DNA from: JBOGNO01 sp050747245
GTDB taxonomy: Bacteria > Acidobacteriota > Terriglobia > Acidiferrales > UBA7541
Direction: 5' to 3'
Assembly: GCA_050747245.1 (NCBI GenBank)
Contig: JBOGNO010000019.1
Span: 1-46,379 of the forward strand
Length of the DNA stretch: 46,379 nt
Made by a program: the position numbers and the translations under genes. The stretch's first letter is position 1. Each line of letters begins with the position of its first letter. The notes under the pieces are model-generated. The model had not been told where the DNA came from. It did no database searches and saw nothing but the letters and a program-made list of their open reading frames with translations. Positions 17,633-25,363 of this stretch are shown piece after piece.

Positions 17633-18133
17633 ATGGTAGCGATAGTCGAACCCATTCTGAACGAACTGCGCGAAGAAATACCCTCAACTCGACGGCTACT
17701 CGAAAGGGTTCCAGGCGACAAGCTCGGCTGGAAGCCGCATCCGAAATCGAGATCGCTTGGCGAATTGGCCATGCATATCGCCAATATTCCCGGCATGGCC
17801 GAAAGAATTGCAACACTGGACGAATTCAGCCCAGGCAGCAGTCCGCCCGCGACAGCAAACAGCGCGGAAGAAATTCGCGCGACGTTCGAGAAGAATGTGC
17901 GCACCGCCGAGGAGCTCCTGAGCAACATGACGGAACAAACCGCTCTCGGAAACTGGCGCTTCTCCTTCAAAGGGAAGGAAATTTTCAATAAGCCGCGCAT
18001 CGCGGCGCTGCGAAGGAGCATGCTCAACCACCTGTATCACCATCGTGGCCAACTGGGGGTCTACCTTCGGCTGCTGGACGTGCCGCTCCCGGTGGTGTTT
18101 GGACCGACTGCGGACGAAAACCCGTTCGCTTAA
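17633..18133 (+). CDS. DinB-like metal-binding protein (second of three)
   Basis: The 166-residue protein is preceded by GAGGAGGAAAC at standard spacing. It shows IPSTRRLLERVPGDKLGWKPHPKSRSLGELAMHIANIP, in which the His of LAMHIA is the first probable metal ligand, and SMLNHLYHHRGQLGVYLRLL, which supplies the C-terminal His pair typical of DinB (H-x3-H). It lies 126 bp after the first DinB gene and is probably in the same operon. Similarity to the first copy is low, so this is not a recent tandem duplication. Confidence 0.85.
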   Translation: MVAIVEPILNELREEIPSTRRLLERVPGDKLGWKPHPKSRSLGELAMHIANIPGMAERIATLDEFSPGSSPPATANSAEEIRATFEKNVRTAEELLSNMTEQTALGNWRFSFKGKEIFNKPRIAALRRSMLNHLYHHRGQLGVYLRLLDVPLPVVFGPTADENPFA

Positions 18134-18216
18134 CCAAGCGGAGTATTTGTCGCGCACTAAAATCGAACGGGCGAGCCGGCGGGGTGCCGGTGACGAAGAA
18201 AAATGCGCATGCAGTA

Positions 18217-19017
18217 TCAGACGTAGGCACTTGCGTTGTAACGGACCGCCAGATTTCGGGTGGCTTGAGTGAGATCAAGGCCTGCCACCAGAAGCCCTGA
18301 TTCGCCGTAGGCCTGGTAGCCCAAACAATCGCCCGATGGGCCGATGATACACGTCGCCGACTCCTGGAAAGCGAAAGCGTAATTGATGCTCGCAAAGAAA
18401 ATATTGTTTTCGAGAGCGCGGCACATTATCGCTTGCTCGTAATAGGGATTCTCGCGACTTCGGAATTCGTTGGGACGCTTACCGACGTGGTTGCTTCCCG
18501 TGCAGTGGGGATGAAACACAATGGACGCGCCACGGCGAGCGGCCCAGCGGACAGCCTCCGGGTAGCGGAAGCCTTCGTGGCAAATGGAAATACCAAATTT
18601 GATTCCTGAAACTTCGAAAAGCTGACGCTTGTTTCCGGGAACGTAGATGCGATCCTCAGTAGGGTCGAGCTGATTCTTACTTTGAGACCCCAGAAGCACC
18701 CCTTCGGACGTGATTACCGCAGCGACGTTCAGAATTCCGTCGGCGTGATCCCAATCCATCGGCAAGATAACGGTAATGCGCCACTGCCGGGCCAGGGCCT
18801 GAGCGCGTTCGAGCGACGCTTGCAGCGCCGCTGCCGAATGGGGCGCGACCGGCTCATCTGCGCCGCGGTAGCCCGGTACGTAGGACTCCGGGAAACAGAC
18901 GATCGCGGCCTGGCGCTCGGAGGCTTCGCGGACGAATTTCTCAACGCATTCCATTCCATGGTCGATGGATTTCGGAAATGGAGGGGTGGCCAAAGCGATG
19001 CGAAACAGGTCGGTCAT
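18217..19017 (-). CDS. Nitrilase-superfamily carbon-nitrogen hydrolase (second copy)
   Basis: The 266-residue protein has the complete triad: E44 in IVCFPESYVPGYRG, K114 in GSQSKNQLDP, C146 in ISICHEGFRYPEAVRWAARRGA. It differs strongly from the 6961-7863 enzyme (shorter loop after the Lys, different C-terminus) and resembles general predicted amidases of the family. The substrate is not readable. It is transcribed away from the luciferase-like oxidoreductase and dihydropyrimidinase genes, and a role in nitrogen release near that pathway is possible but unproven. Confidence 0.83.
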   Translation of the reverse strand: MTDLFRIALATPPFPKSIDHGMECVEKFVREASERQAAIVCFPESYVPGYRGADEPVAPHSAAALQASLERAQALARQWRITVILPMDWDHADGILNVAAVITSEGVLLGSQSKNQLDPTEDRIYVPGNKRQLFEVSGIKFGISICHEGFRYPEAVRWAARRGASIVFHPHCTGSNHVGKRPNEFRSRENPYYEQAIMCRALENNIFFASINYAFAFQESATCIIGPSGDCLGYQAYGESGLLVAGLDLTQATRNLAVRYNASAYV

Positions 19018-19160
19018 GCTGATGCTCGCTCCGCGAAGATTGGCAACTGCGCCGACGTAAACCCGTCAAAACAAAAGAACGAGAAATTTTAGCACGTTTC
19101 ACTTTTTTCTCTCTTCGTGGGGGGAATCCCACGCAAGGCGGGGCCTCTGCGGTTAAAACC

Positions 19161-19202
19161 CCTTCGGCTTTTCCGAAGGTGCGGCACAGCTAACGCCGTG
19201 CC
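19161..19202 (+). repeat. Paired palindromes, REP-like
   Basis: CCTTCGG-CTTTT-CCGAAGG (19161-19179) is followed directly by GGCAC-N10-GTGCC (19183-19202), which encloses AGCTAACGCC. They sit in the 289-bp region between two divergent genes, so a terminator role is unlikely. They look like a repetitive extragenic palindrome. Confidence 0.4.
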
Positions 19203-19306
19203 CTGACGACTTCACAAATTAGGGCAGTAGCTGGCGGCGCCTGCATTGCGCGAGAGGATGCGGTTGGCGTTATACTGGCGGCTTTCGCGAGGAGAGCGAT
19301 CACGCC

Positions 19307-20323
19307 ATGCGATTCGGAATCACACTGAAACCGGACATTGCCATCGAGCGAATCCTTAGCCTGACGCGAGGGGCGGAAGAGGGGGGATTCGATTACGCGT
19401 GGATTTTCGATTCGCACGTCATCTGGATGGAACCGTATCCACTGATGACGTTGATGGCTGCGAACACGAGGCGGATTCACCTGGGAACGTGCGTGACGAA
19501 TCCGGCGGTGCGCGACGTCACGGTGACGGCGAGCCTCTTTGCGACGCTGAACCTTGTTTCCGGCGGGCGCATGGAAATGGGAATCGGGAGGGGCGACAGC
19601 TCGCGGCGCGTCCTGGGGAAAAAGCCGACGACGCTCGCTACGCTCGAAGAGAGCGTGCAGCAATTCCGCGAGCTTACGGCCGGGCGGGAACTTATGTACG
19701 ACGGCAAGGCGACGCGACTGCCGTGGGCGAAGGGTGGAACTCCGCGGGTGTGGATCGCGGGTTACGGGCCGAAGGCGCTGCACCTGGCGGGGAAAATCGG
19801 GGATGGCGTGATCCTGCAGCTTGCGGATCCGGATTTGATCGAATGGTGCCTCGGGTTCGTGCGCGAGGGCGCGCGAGAGGCGGGGCGCGACCCGAATAGA
19901 ATCGAAGTGATGTCCGCCGCAGCCGTGTGGGTTGCGAGCGACTTGAAGAAAGCGCGCGAGCACGTGCGCTGGTTCCCTGCCCTGGTTTCCAACCACGTGA
20001 TTGACCTGGTAAATCGATACAAACCCGAGGAGCTGCCTCCGGCGCTGACGGCTTACGTTCGCAACCGCGAGGGATACGACTACCTGCACCATTGCGAAGT
20101 GGGAAGCAGCAACGCAAATTTCGTGAGCGATGAAGTGGTAGACCGCTTCTGCATACTCGGCACGGCGGAGGCGCACCGCAAAAAGCTCGAGGAATTGGCG
20201 CGGGCAGGCGTGACGCAATTCAATATTTATCTAATGTCGGGAGAGGAAGAAGCCACGCTGGACGCGTACTCGCGGGACATACTGCCTTACTTCCAGCAAA
20301 AAGCTCCGGCGCGGGCGAAGTGA
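19307..20323 (+). CDS. Luciferase-like (LLM) flavin/F420-dependent oxidoreductase, TIGR03842-like
   Basis: The 338-residue TIM-barrel protein shows MRFGITLKPDIAIER, GGFDYAWIFDSHVIW, HLGTCVTNPAVRDVTVTAS, SGGRMEMGIGRGDSSRR and PRVWIAGYGPKALHLAG, the pattern of mer-related LLM enzymes using F420 or FMN. It most resembles the family annotated TIGR03842, whose members are, as I recall, often encoded beside dihydropyrimidinases, as here (750 bp away). It may be a pyrimidine-pathway reductase or oxygenase. A TATACT at 19271-19276 is a possible -10 and GAGGAG precedes the start. Confidence 0.83.
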   Translation: MRFGITLKPDIAIERILSLTRGAEEGGFDYAWIFDSHVIWMEPYPLMTLMAANTRRIHLGTCVTNPAVRDVTVTASLFATLNLVSGGRMEMGIGRGDSSRRVLGKKPTTLATLEESVQQFRELTAGRELMYDGKATRLPWAKGGTPRVWIAGYGPKALHLAGKIGDGVILQLADPDLIEWCLGFVREGAREAGRDPNRIEVMSAAAVWVASDLKKAREHVRWFPALVSNHVIDLVNRYKPEELPPALTAYVRNREGYDYLHHCEVGSSNANFVSDEVVDRFCILGTAEAHRKKLEELARAGVTQFNIYLMSGEEEATLDAYSRDILPYFQQKAPARAK

Positions 20324-20341
20324 TCTGCGGCGTGCGAGAAT

Positions 20342-20932
20342 TCAGATGAAGTTGGGACGTTTGGCGGGGACCCGAGCCCGCCATCCGCGCCAAGCAAACC
20401 AAGAAATCGTCGCAAGCATTCCGAGCCAGCCTGCCATGCGAACCCACGCGGCAATCTGCGTGTCGTGCTCGAGAACTCCCAGGCGCGAGAGCATCCAGAA
20501 CCAGTCGTGGACGGCGAATTCCGGGTCGCCCACGGTGACGTAGGAGAGCACCTGCGAGCGCGAATCCGCCATGTACGTGGCGATGGGCAGAAACTGTTCG
20601 AAAAGGAAAAACGCGCAAAAGGCCGTGCCAGCTAGCTGGCGTCGAAAATAAAAATACACAGCCAGTGCAAGGGGCACGAAGAGCTGCAGCAGAGTCCCTC
20701 CGGCGATGTGCAGCCAATCGCCAAACCATCGGAAGATCAGATGGCCGCCTTCGTGGATGGGCAAGAACACCAAGTCGATCATCAGCAAGGCTCCGGAACC
20801 GCGAGCCGCTTGCAATATGAACAGCAAATAAAAAGCCAGCCATGCGCCAACCGCCCATCTGGCGATGGGTTGCCATTCCTCTTGCAGATTTTCGAGAAAT
20901 GGAAAGCGTTCGAGCAGAGCCGCGGAAATCAT
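20342..20932 (-). CDS. Integral membrane protein with HEGGH motif (putative M50-like metalloprotease)
   Basis: The 196-residue protein has about five hydrophobic helices. Near residue 60 it carries FLPIHEGGHLIFRWFGDW, a HExxH zinc motif at the start of a membrane segment, as in site-2-protease relatives and M50-like proteins. A second typical M50 motif (NPDG-like) is not evident; a D in VGDPEFAVHDW or another acidic residue could be the third ligand. It could be an inactive or divergent member. Convergent with the LLM gene (18 bp) and divergent from the dihydropyrimidinase. Confidence 0.65.
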   Translation of the reverse strand: MISAALLERFPFLENLQEEWQPIARWAVGAWLAFYLLFILQAARGSGALLMIDLVFLPIHEGGHLIFRWFGDWLHIAGGTLLQLFVPLALAVYFYFRRQLAGTAFCAFFLFEQFLPIATYMADSRSQVLSYVTVGDPEFAVHDWFWMLSRLGVLEHDTQIAAWVRMAGWLGMLATISWFAWRGWRARVPAKRPNFI

Positions 20933-21076
20933 TTTTCCATCTTATCTGGTGGATGCGTTTTTGCAGCGCCGGCGCGAAGCGGAGTGTTCACGGAGATACC
21001 CGCGGCGACTTGCTCTCGATTCGAAGTGTGGCCTAAGATGCAGCTTCGAATTTTGAGCGAAAGATCGGAGGCTGTG

Positions 21077-22468
21077 ATGCGTTTCGATACCGTCATCAAG
21101 GGCGGGACAGTCGTTACGGCAACGGATACTTACGCGAGCGACGTGGGAATCCTCGACGGAAAAATCACGGCGGTTGCGGGCGATCTCTCCGCCGAGAACG
21201 CGACAAAGACCATTGACGCGAGCGGGCGCTACGTGATGCCCGGCGGAATAGACGTGCACACGCACTTGGACATGCCCTTCGGCGGCACGACCAGCGCCGA
21301 CGACTTCGAGACCGGGACGCGCGCGGCGGCCTTCGGCGGCACGACAACGCTGATCGATTTCGCGATTCAATACAAGGGCCAGACGCTGCGGCATGCGTTC
21401 GATGCGTGGATGAAGAAAGCCAATGGGCGGGCTACGATCGATTACGCGTTTCACTGCATCATCACCGAACTGGCCGACGCGCAACTGGATGAAATGGGCG
21501 CGCTGGTGCGCGAAGGGGTACCCACCTTCAAGCTGTTCATGGCTTATCCCGGCGTCTTCATGCTCGACGACGGCTCCATTTTTCGCGCCATGAGCGCCGC
21601 TGCGAAATACGGCGGGATGATCTGCATGCACGCGGAAAATGGCGGGGCCATCGACGTCATCGTGAAGCGGGCGCTGGCGGAAGGGAAACGCGCGCCGAAG
21701 TATCACGCGCTGACGCGCCCGACAACGGCCGAAGGCGAAGCCACTTCGCGCGCGCTGGCGCTCGCGGAAATGGCCGGGGCGCCCGTTTACATCGTGCATC
21801 TTTCCTGCAATGAGGCGCTCGAAAAGGTCCGCGAGGCGCGCGACCGCGGGTTGCCCGCGTACGCGGAAACGTGCCCGCAGTATCTTTTTCTCTCGCTCGA
21901 AAACATGGAGGCTCCCGGATTCGAAGCGGCGAAATATGTTTTCACGCCTCCGCTGCGCGAAAAGTGGCACCAGGAAAAGCTCTGGCAGGGCCTCGCCAAG
22001 GATGAGTTGCAAGTCGTTTCGACGGATCACTGCCCGTTCTGCTTCAAAGAACAGAAGGAGCTGGGCAAAGACGATTTCACGAAAATTCCCAACGGCGGGC
22101 CCGGGATCGAACACCGGCTGAGCCTGGTGTACACGGGAGGCGTACACGGGAAACGATTTTCGCCGAACCGTTTCGTGCAATTGGTCTCTACCGCTCCCGC
22201 AAAGCTGTTCGGACTATATCCGCGCAAGGGAACGGTGGCGATTGGCTCGGACGCTGACTTGATAGTTTTCGACCCGAATGAAGAGCAGGTCATCAGCGCG
22301 AAGACCCATCACATGCGAGTGGATTATTCGATGTTCGAAGGGATCCGCGTGAAAGGAGTGCCGAAGGTCGTCCTCTCGCGCGGAAAAGTGGTCGTCGAGA
22401 ACAACAATTTCACCGGGCGTCCGGGCGCAGGAGAGTTTCTGAAGCGCAGTATCTACGCGGGAGCATAG
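21077..22468 (+). CDS. Dihydropyrimidinase / D-hydantoinase
   Basis: The 463-residue cyclic amidohydrolase starts at 21077 (GGAG about 7 nt upstream; the frame extends upstream but the family start is here). The binuclear zinc site is complete: H61 and H63 in DVHTHLDMPFGG, the carbamylated K152 in PTFKLFMAYPG, H185 in CMHAENG, H241 in IVHLSC and D317 in STDHCPF. It would open dihydrouracil or dihydrothymine to the N-carbamoyl amino acid, the substrate of the beta-ureidopropionase-like enzyme at 6961. No dihydropyrimidine dehydrogenase (PreA/PreT) is in the window. Confidence 0.93.
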   Translation: MRFDTVIKGGTVVTATDTYASDVGILDGKITAVAGDLSAENATKTIDASGRYVMPGGIDVHTHLDMPFGGTTSADDFETGTRAAAFGGTTTLIDFAIQYKGQTLRHAFDAWMKKANGRATIDYAFHCIITELADAQLDEMGALVREGVPTFKLFMAYPGVFMLDDGSIFRAMSAAAKYGGMICMHAENGGAIDVIVKRALAEGKRAPKYHALTRPTTAEGEATSRALALAEMAGAPVYIVHLSCNEALEKVREARDRGLPAYAETCPQYLFLSLENMEAPGFEAAKYVFTPPLREKWHQEKLWQGLAKDELQVVSTDHCPFCFKEQKELGKDDFTKIPNGGPGIEHRLSLVYTGGVHGKRFSPNRFVQLVSTAPAKLFGLYPRKGTVAIGSDADLIVFDPNEEQVISAKTHHMRVDYSMFEGIRVKGVPKVVLSRGKVVVENNNFTGRPGAGEFLKRSIYAGA

Positions 22469-22480
22469 CTCCATCGAGGT

Positions 22481-23068
22481 TCAGCGAGAGCTGACCGATT
22501 CCACCCAGGGAATTCCGGCGAGACCGCCCTTCACCTGCACGGTGATCGAATCGCCGGCATGAAAGCGGTCCGCATCCAGACGACTGACCGGCACTCGCTC
22601 TACTTGCTTACCCGAACGCCAAGAAGTGACCACCAGCCGATTGGTTGGAAGAAAACCGGACATGGAGAATTTGCCGACAACCGTTTCGTTGTAGGCGATG
22701 GGTGCTGCATGATCTAACGCGCCGTTCAGAAGCAGCAACAATCCGAGCAGCCACGGAACCGGCACGAGGCCGTAGTAGACGCGCTTCAGTGCTTCGACTT
22801 CGAGATGACGCACGGCCCGGCGCTCGAACAGAATGGCGAGAGCCAGGGTCACGAAAAAGAACACACCGCCGAAAATCAAGATGCCGTCGAGATCCAGAGG
22901 GGGGTATCTCCCGCTGGCAGCAACAAAAGCAATCGAGCCGCTCAGAAATATGGCTGTGCGGTAATAAAATTTTCGCCGCAGAGCCATCTCCGCGGCGTTG
23001 GAACTGAGCCCGCAGGCTTCACAGATATCGCGATTCCGATCAGCGCCGCAGTGTAGGCAGCGCGTCAT
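22481..23068 (-). CDS. Membrane protein with N-terminal zinc ribbon
   Basis: The 195-residue protein starts at 23068, overlapping the PilZ gene stop as ATGA, with GGGAAGGA directly upstream. The N-terminus has a C-x2-C ... C-x2-C zinc ribbon (RCLHCGADRNRDICEACG). Three hydrophobic helices follow (FLSGSIAFVAA, IFGGVFFFVTLALAILF, VPVPWLLGLLLLLNGAL), then a soluble C-terminal domain with KFSMSGFLPTNRLVVTSWRSG. I do not recognise a family function. Overlap with the PilZ gene suggests coupled translation. Confidence 0.65.
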   Translation of the reverse strand: MTRCLHCGADRNRDICEACGLSSNAAEMALRRKFYYRTAIFLSGSIAFVAASGRYPPLDLDGILIFGGVFFFVTLALAILFERRAVRHLEVEALKRVYYGLVPVPWLLGLLLLLNGALDHAAPIAYNETVVGKFSMSGFLPTNRLVVTSWRSGKQVERVPVSRLDADRFHAGDSITVQVKGGLAGIPWVESVSSR

Positions 23069-23442
23069 TCCTTCCCTGAGCGGCCTGCCAACTTCCATAG
23101 CAATTCATCAAGGGAGCTCCTCGCCGAGGGAGACAAATCACAGAATTCAATGCCCATACCCCGGCCGGGTTCGACGCGGCGCACGACGCAATCAAGAAGA
23201 ATCGGACTCTCCGTCAACAAACGGGCTTGGAATTCCGCGCGCACCCAGAGCGGATCACCAGTCTGCACAAACATTCCAAACTTGGATAGATTTGTGATCT
23301 GCAAGGAAAATACTTCCGAGCCGCGGAGCATCTCCAGACGAAAATCACAATCGAAGCGCGCGGAGCGGCGGCGTTCAGGGCCACCAGCTTCGCGGCCGCG
23401 GGGCTGAAGGGGATTGGGGTCTTCCATGCGCGTCAAGTCCAT
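23065..23442 (-). CDS. PilZ domain protein
   Basis: The start is set at 23442 (125 residues); starts at 23427 and 23523 are also possible because no Shine-Dalgarno stands out. PilZ motifs are present: an arginine-rich ERRRSARFDCDFRL (RxxxR-type) followed by ITNLSKFGMFVQTG (N-x-S-x-x-G). The domain ends with VVRRVEPGRGMGIEFCDLS and a helix. Such domains bind cyclic di-GMP, and the motif set here could support binding. It is coupled to the zinc-ribbon membrane protein by an ATGA overlap, hinting at a c-di-GMP-linked membrane function (inference). Confidence 0.78.
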   Translation of the reverse strand: MDLTRMEDPNPLQPRGREAGGPERRRSARFDCDFRLEMLRGSEVFSLQITNLSKFGMFVQTGDPLWVRAEFQARLLTESPILLDCVVRRVEPGRGMGIEFCDLSPSARSSLDELLWKLAGRSGKE

Positions 23443-23522
23443 GCTACGGAGAGCGGCGCAGGGTGTCAAATCCGCATGAGCGCCCACTTTCCCTCGCCGC
23501 ACGCGTCCCATTTCAAATGGCA

Positions 23523-23528
23523 TATAAT
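23523..23528 (+). promoter_or_regulatory. -10 box TATAAT 6 nt before a DinB start
   Basis: TATAAT at 23523-23528 is followed by CGCGGC and the ATG at 23535. Transcription would start on or next to the ATG, giving a leaderless mRNA. The -35 is weak. Confidence 0.45.
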
Positions 23529-23534
23529 CGCGGC

Positions 23535-24023
23535 ATGGAACTTCGCGACTTCTTTCTAAAGCAGAAGCGGGCCATCCGCAACCGGACGCGGATGGTGCTC
23601 GAAAGAATCGAAGACGGAGACGTCAGCTTTCGCCCGGAAAAGGATGCTTTGAGCATCGGAGAGATGCTCCAGCACATGTGGGTCGCTGAAGAAGGCGTGC
23701 GCCGCGTGGCGCTCGACGGAAATTTTGCGTATTACGAGAAGCGCATTCCGCAGGGCCTGCGCTCCACTCTGGGGGCAAGTGGCACGCTCGCTGAGGACTT
23801 AAAAAATATCGAGCGCGTGCACGAGGAAACTCTCGCGCTGGTGAGCGCCGCTCCCGCATCTCTTTTCGACGAAGAGCGAGCACACGTAGGTCTGGGGTTT
23901 CGCCGCAACGTGGGAGTGATCCTGATGGGCATCAATGAGCACGAAATTCATCATCGCGCACAATTGATGACGTACTTGCGAATGCTGGGCCGCCCTGTAA
24001 CGGAAGCTATCGCGCGGCGCTGA
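23535..24023 (+). CDS. DinB-like protein (third of three)
   Basis: The 162-residue protein starts at 23535. Visible features: the helix FFLKQKRAIRNRTRMVLERI, SIGEMLQHMWVAEEGV with a first His ligand, and a C-terminal GINEHEIHHRAQLMTYLRMLG carrying E-H-x2-H-H, the metal site of DinB/DUF664-type proteins. It is a stand-alone gene with a -10 box at its start codon and no Shine-Dalgarno. It ends immediately against the convergent small membrane protein gene. Confidence 0.85.
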   Translation: MELRDFFLKQKRAIRNRTRMVLERIEDGDVSFRPEKDALSIGEMLQHMWVAEEGVRRVALDGNFAYYEKRIPQGLRSTLGASGTLAEDLKNIERVHEETLALVSAAPASLFDEERAHVGLGFRRNVGVILMGINEHEIHHRAQLMTYLRMLGRPVTEAIARR

Positions 24024-24317
24024 TCAGCGATTATCGCCCGAAGAAAGATTGCGGACGCTCGAAGGCTGGGTGTCGAGACAGACCATATTTTCGTCACGGC
24101 CGCTCGAGAGCAACTGGCAGTCAATCTCCTGCGCGTTGCGGATGGCATCTTCCGCGCGGGTGCCCCTAGCCTGCGCGCAATGCGTGTTGCCGCGAAAATT
24201 CATGCAGACTTCATAGCTCACTTTCATCGCCTGCCACGACGCATACCCCAGATAGACCAGCAAGGCCAGGCCGCCCGCCAGCATGAACCACCGAGGATTG
24301 ATTCTGCGTTCCGCCAT
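24024..24317 (-). CDS. Small single-pass membrane hypothetical protein
   Basis: The 97-residue protein has one hydrophobic helix (FMLAGGLALLVYLGYASW) and a Cys-containing outer part (VCMNFRGNTHCAQARG, EIDCQLL, MVCLDT) that might form disulfides. No family is recognised. It starts 4 bp after the stop of the sugar kinase gene on the same strand, so the two are probably cotranscribed. Confidence 0.55.
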   Translation of the reverse strand: MAERRINPRWFMLAGGLALLVYLGYASWQAMKVSYEVCMNFRGNTHCAQARGTRAEDAIRNAQEIDCQLLSSGRDENMVCLDTQPSSVRNLSSGDNR

Positions 24318-24321
24318 ATTT

Positions 24322-25338
24322 TCATTTATCCGCGAGAGGGCTTCGCGAAATCCAGTCCTGCCGCGCGCGACGCCCCGCCGCTTCCGCCGGCGAGATTCGC
24401 AATCTTCGGAGCTTCGCTCCCGGAAGTCTCTTGAGTATTTCAGCTCTGACGGCGGCGTCGAAAAATTCGCTTCGGCCGAACATTCCGCCGGCCTGGGCGA
24501 CTATGACTCCTCTTCCGCGAAGCCGCAATCGAGATGCGACCTGCGCGACCAGCTGGGCGAGCTCGACGGCAGCGCCAGAGAGAATCGCCCGTGCCACAGG
24601 GTTTCCATGCATCGCCTCACGCGCGACAATCGGAAATATTTTGGGGTAAACAGCATCCGCGTTCTTGCCGACCCGAGAATCCAGAGCATGCCAGGACGCA
24701 AATCGTAACGACTTCAGGATCTTCCGTCTCAGCGATACGTTTTCTTTCTTGGAAGGGCTTCGGTGCGCAAGCGCGATTGCGCGGCGACCGACATCGAAGG
24801 CGCTGCCCAGATCGCTGTGGCGCGGCCCTTTTCCTCCTGCACGAACTTCGTGGCCGCGAGAACTTCTTCCCAAGGCGGCTGAACCAGTGCCGGCGACGAG
24901 AACAATTCCTGGCCCTGAAGTGAAAGCGGCATCGAGGGCGATGGCGAGATCGGTGGTCACGTCGACGCGCGCGGCCGGAAACAACCGGCGCAAAAAAGCG
25001 GCGATGCGAAAGCGCATGGCGCTTATCCCTGCGCCGGCAATTCCCGCGCAGACTCCCGTGATTTCACGCGGCGAAATCCGGCGCGAAAGCAGACATTCTT
25101 GCGCCGCGGACTTGAGTTCCCTGCACGCGAGCCGGAACGGGACGCGGCGCGGATTCGAAGGCCCGGCGAAGGATTCGGCGCGCGTGCGGCCACGCTCATC
25201 GAGAAGCACGCAATGCGTTTTTGTGCCTCCGCCATCGAATCCGAGAAACCATTTGAGGCGGCCGCGGTCTGTTCGTTGATTTCGTCGCAATGTGATTCGA
25301 CGGCTCGCTTGACAGCCGCTCTCTCCGACGCATAGCAT
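24322..25338 (-). CDS. BadF/BadG/BcrA/BcrD-type sugar kinase, probable GlcNAc/MurNAc kinase
   Basis: The start is uncertain: ATG at 25338 (338 residues) is used; a TTG at 25290 or an ATG at 25365 overlapping the divergent gene are alternatives. The ASKHA fold motifs are present: FLGFDGGGTKTHCVLLDE (phosphate 1), AGIAGAG, DLAIALDAAF (catalytic Asp region), and VLVAGTGSAALG (phosphate 2). The family includes eukaryotic GlcNAc kinase and the clostridial MurK, which phosphorylates MurNAc and GlcNAc at O-6. With MurQ, NagZ-like and NamZ-like enzymes nearby, phosphorylation of imported MurNAc/GlcNAc is the favoured role (inference). Confidence 0.8.
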   Translation of the reverse strand: MLCVGESGCQASRRITLRRNQRTDRGRLKWFLGFDGGGTKTHCVLLDERGRTRAESFAGPSNPRRVPFRLACRELKSAAQECLLSRRISPREITGVCAGIAGAGISAMRFRIAAFLRRLFPAARVDVTTDLAIALDAAFTSGPGIVLVAGTGSAALGRSSRGHEVRAGGKGPRHSDLGSAFDVGRRAIALAHRSPSKKENVSLRRKILKSLRFASWHALDSRVGKNADAVYPKIFPIVAREAMHGNPVARAILSGAAVELAQLVAQVASRLRLRGRGVIVAQAGGMFGRSEFFDAAVRAEILKRLPGAKLRRLRISPAEAAGRRARQDWISRSPLADK

Positions 25339-25339
25339 C

Positions 25340-25359
25340 GCGCGATTCTCGAATCGCGC
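25340..25359. promoter_or_regulatory. Perfect 9-bp inverted repeat, candidate operator
   Basis: GCGCGATTC-TC-GAATCGCGC lies in the short gap between the divergent kinase and symporter genes, 4 nt before the symporter ATG. Position and perfection suggest a regulator site shared by both genes or a structured 5' end. Confidence 0.5.
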
Positions 25360-25363
25360 ATCC

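Noticed and set aside
19161..19202. Rho-independent terminator
   Set aside because: Lies between divergent genes and lacks a T-tract; better viewed as a REP-like palindrome pair.
20942..22180. 412-codon minus-strand frame opposite dihydropyrimidinase
   Set aside because: Shadow of a gene with all catalytic residues on the other strand.
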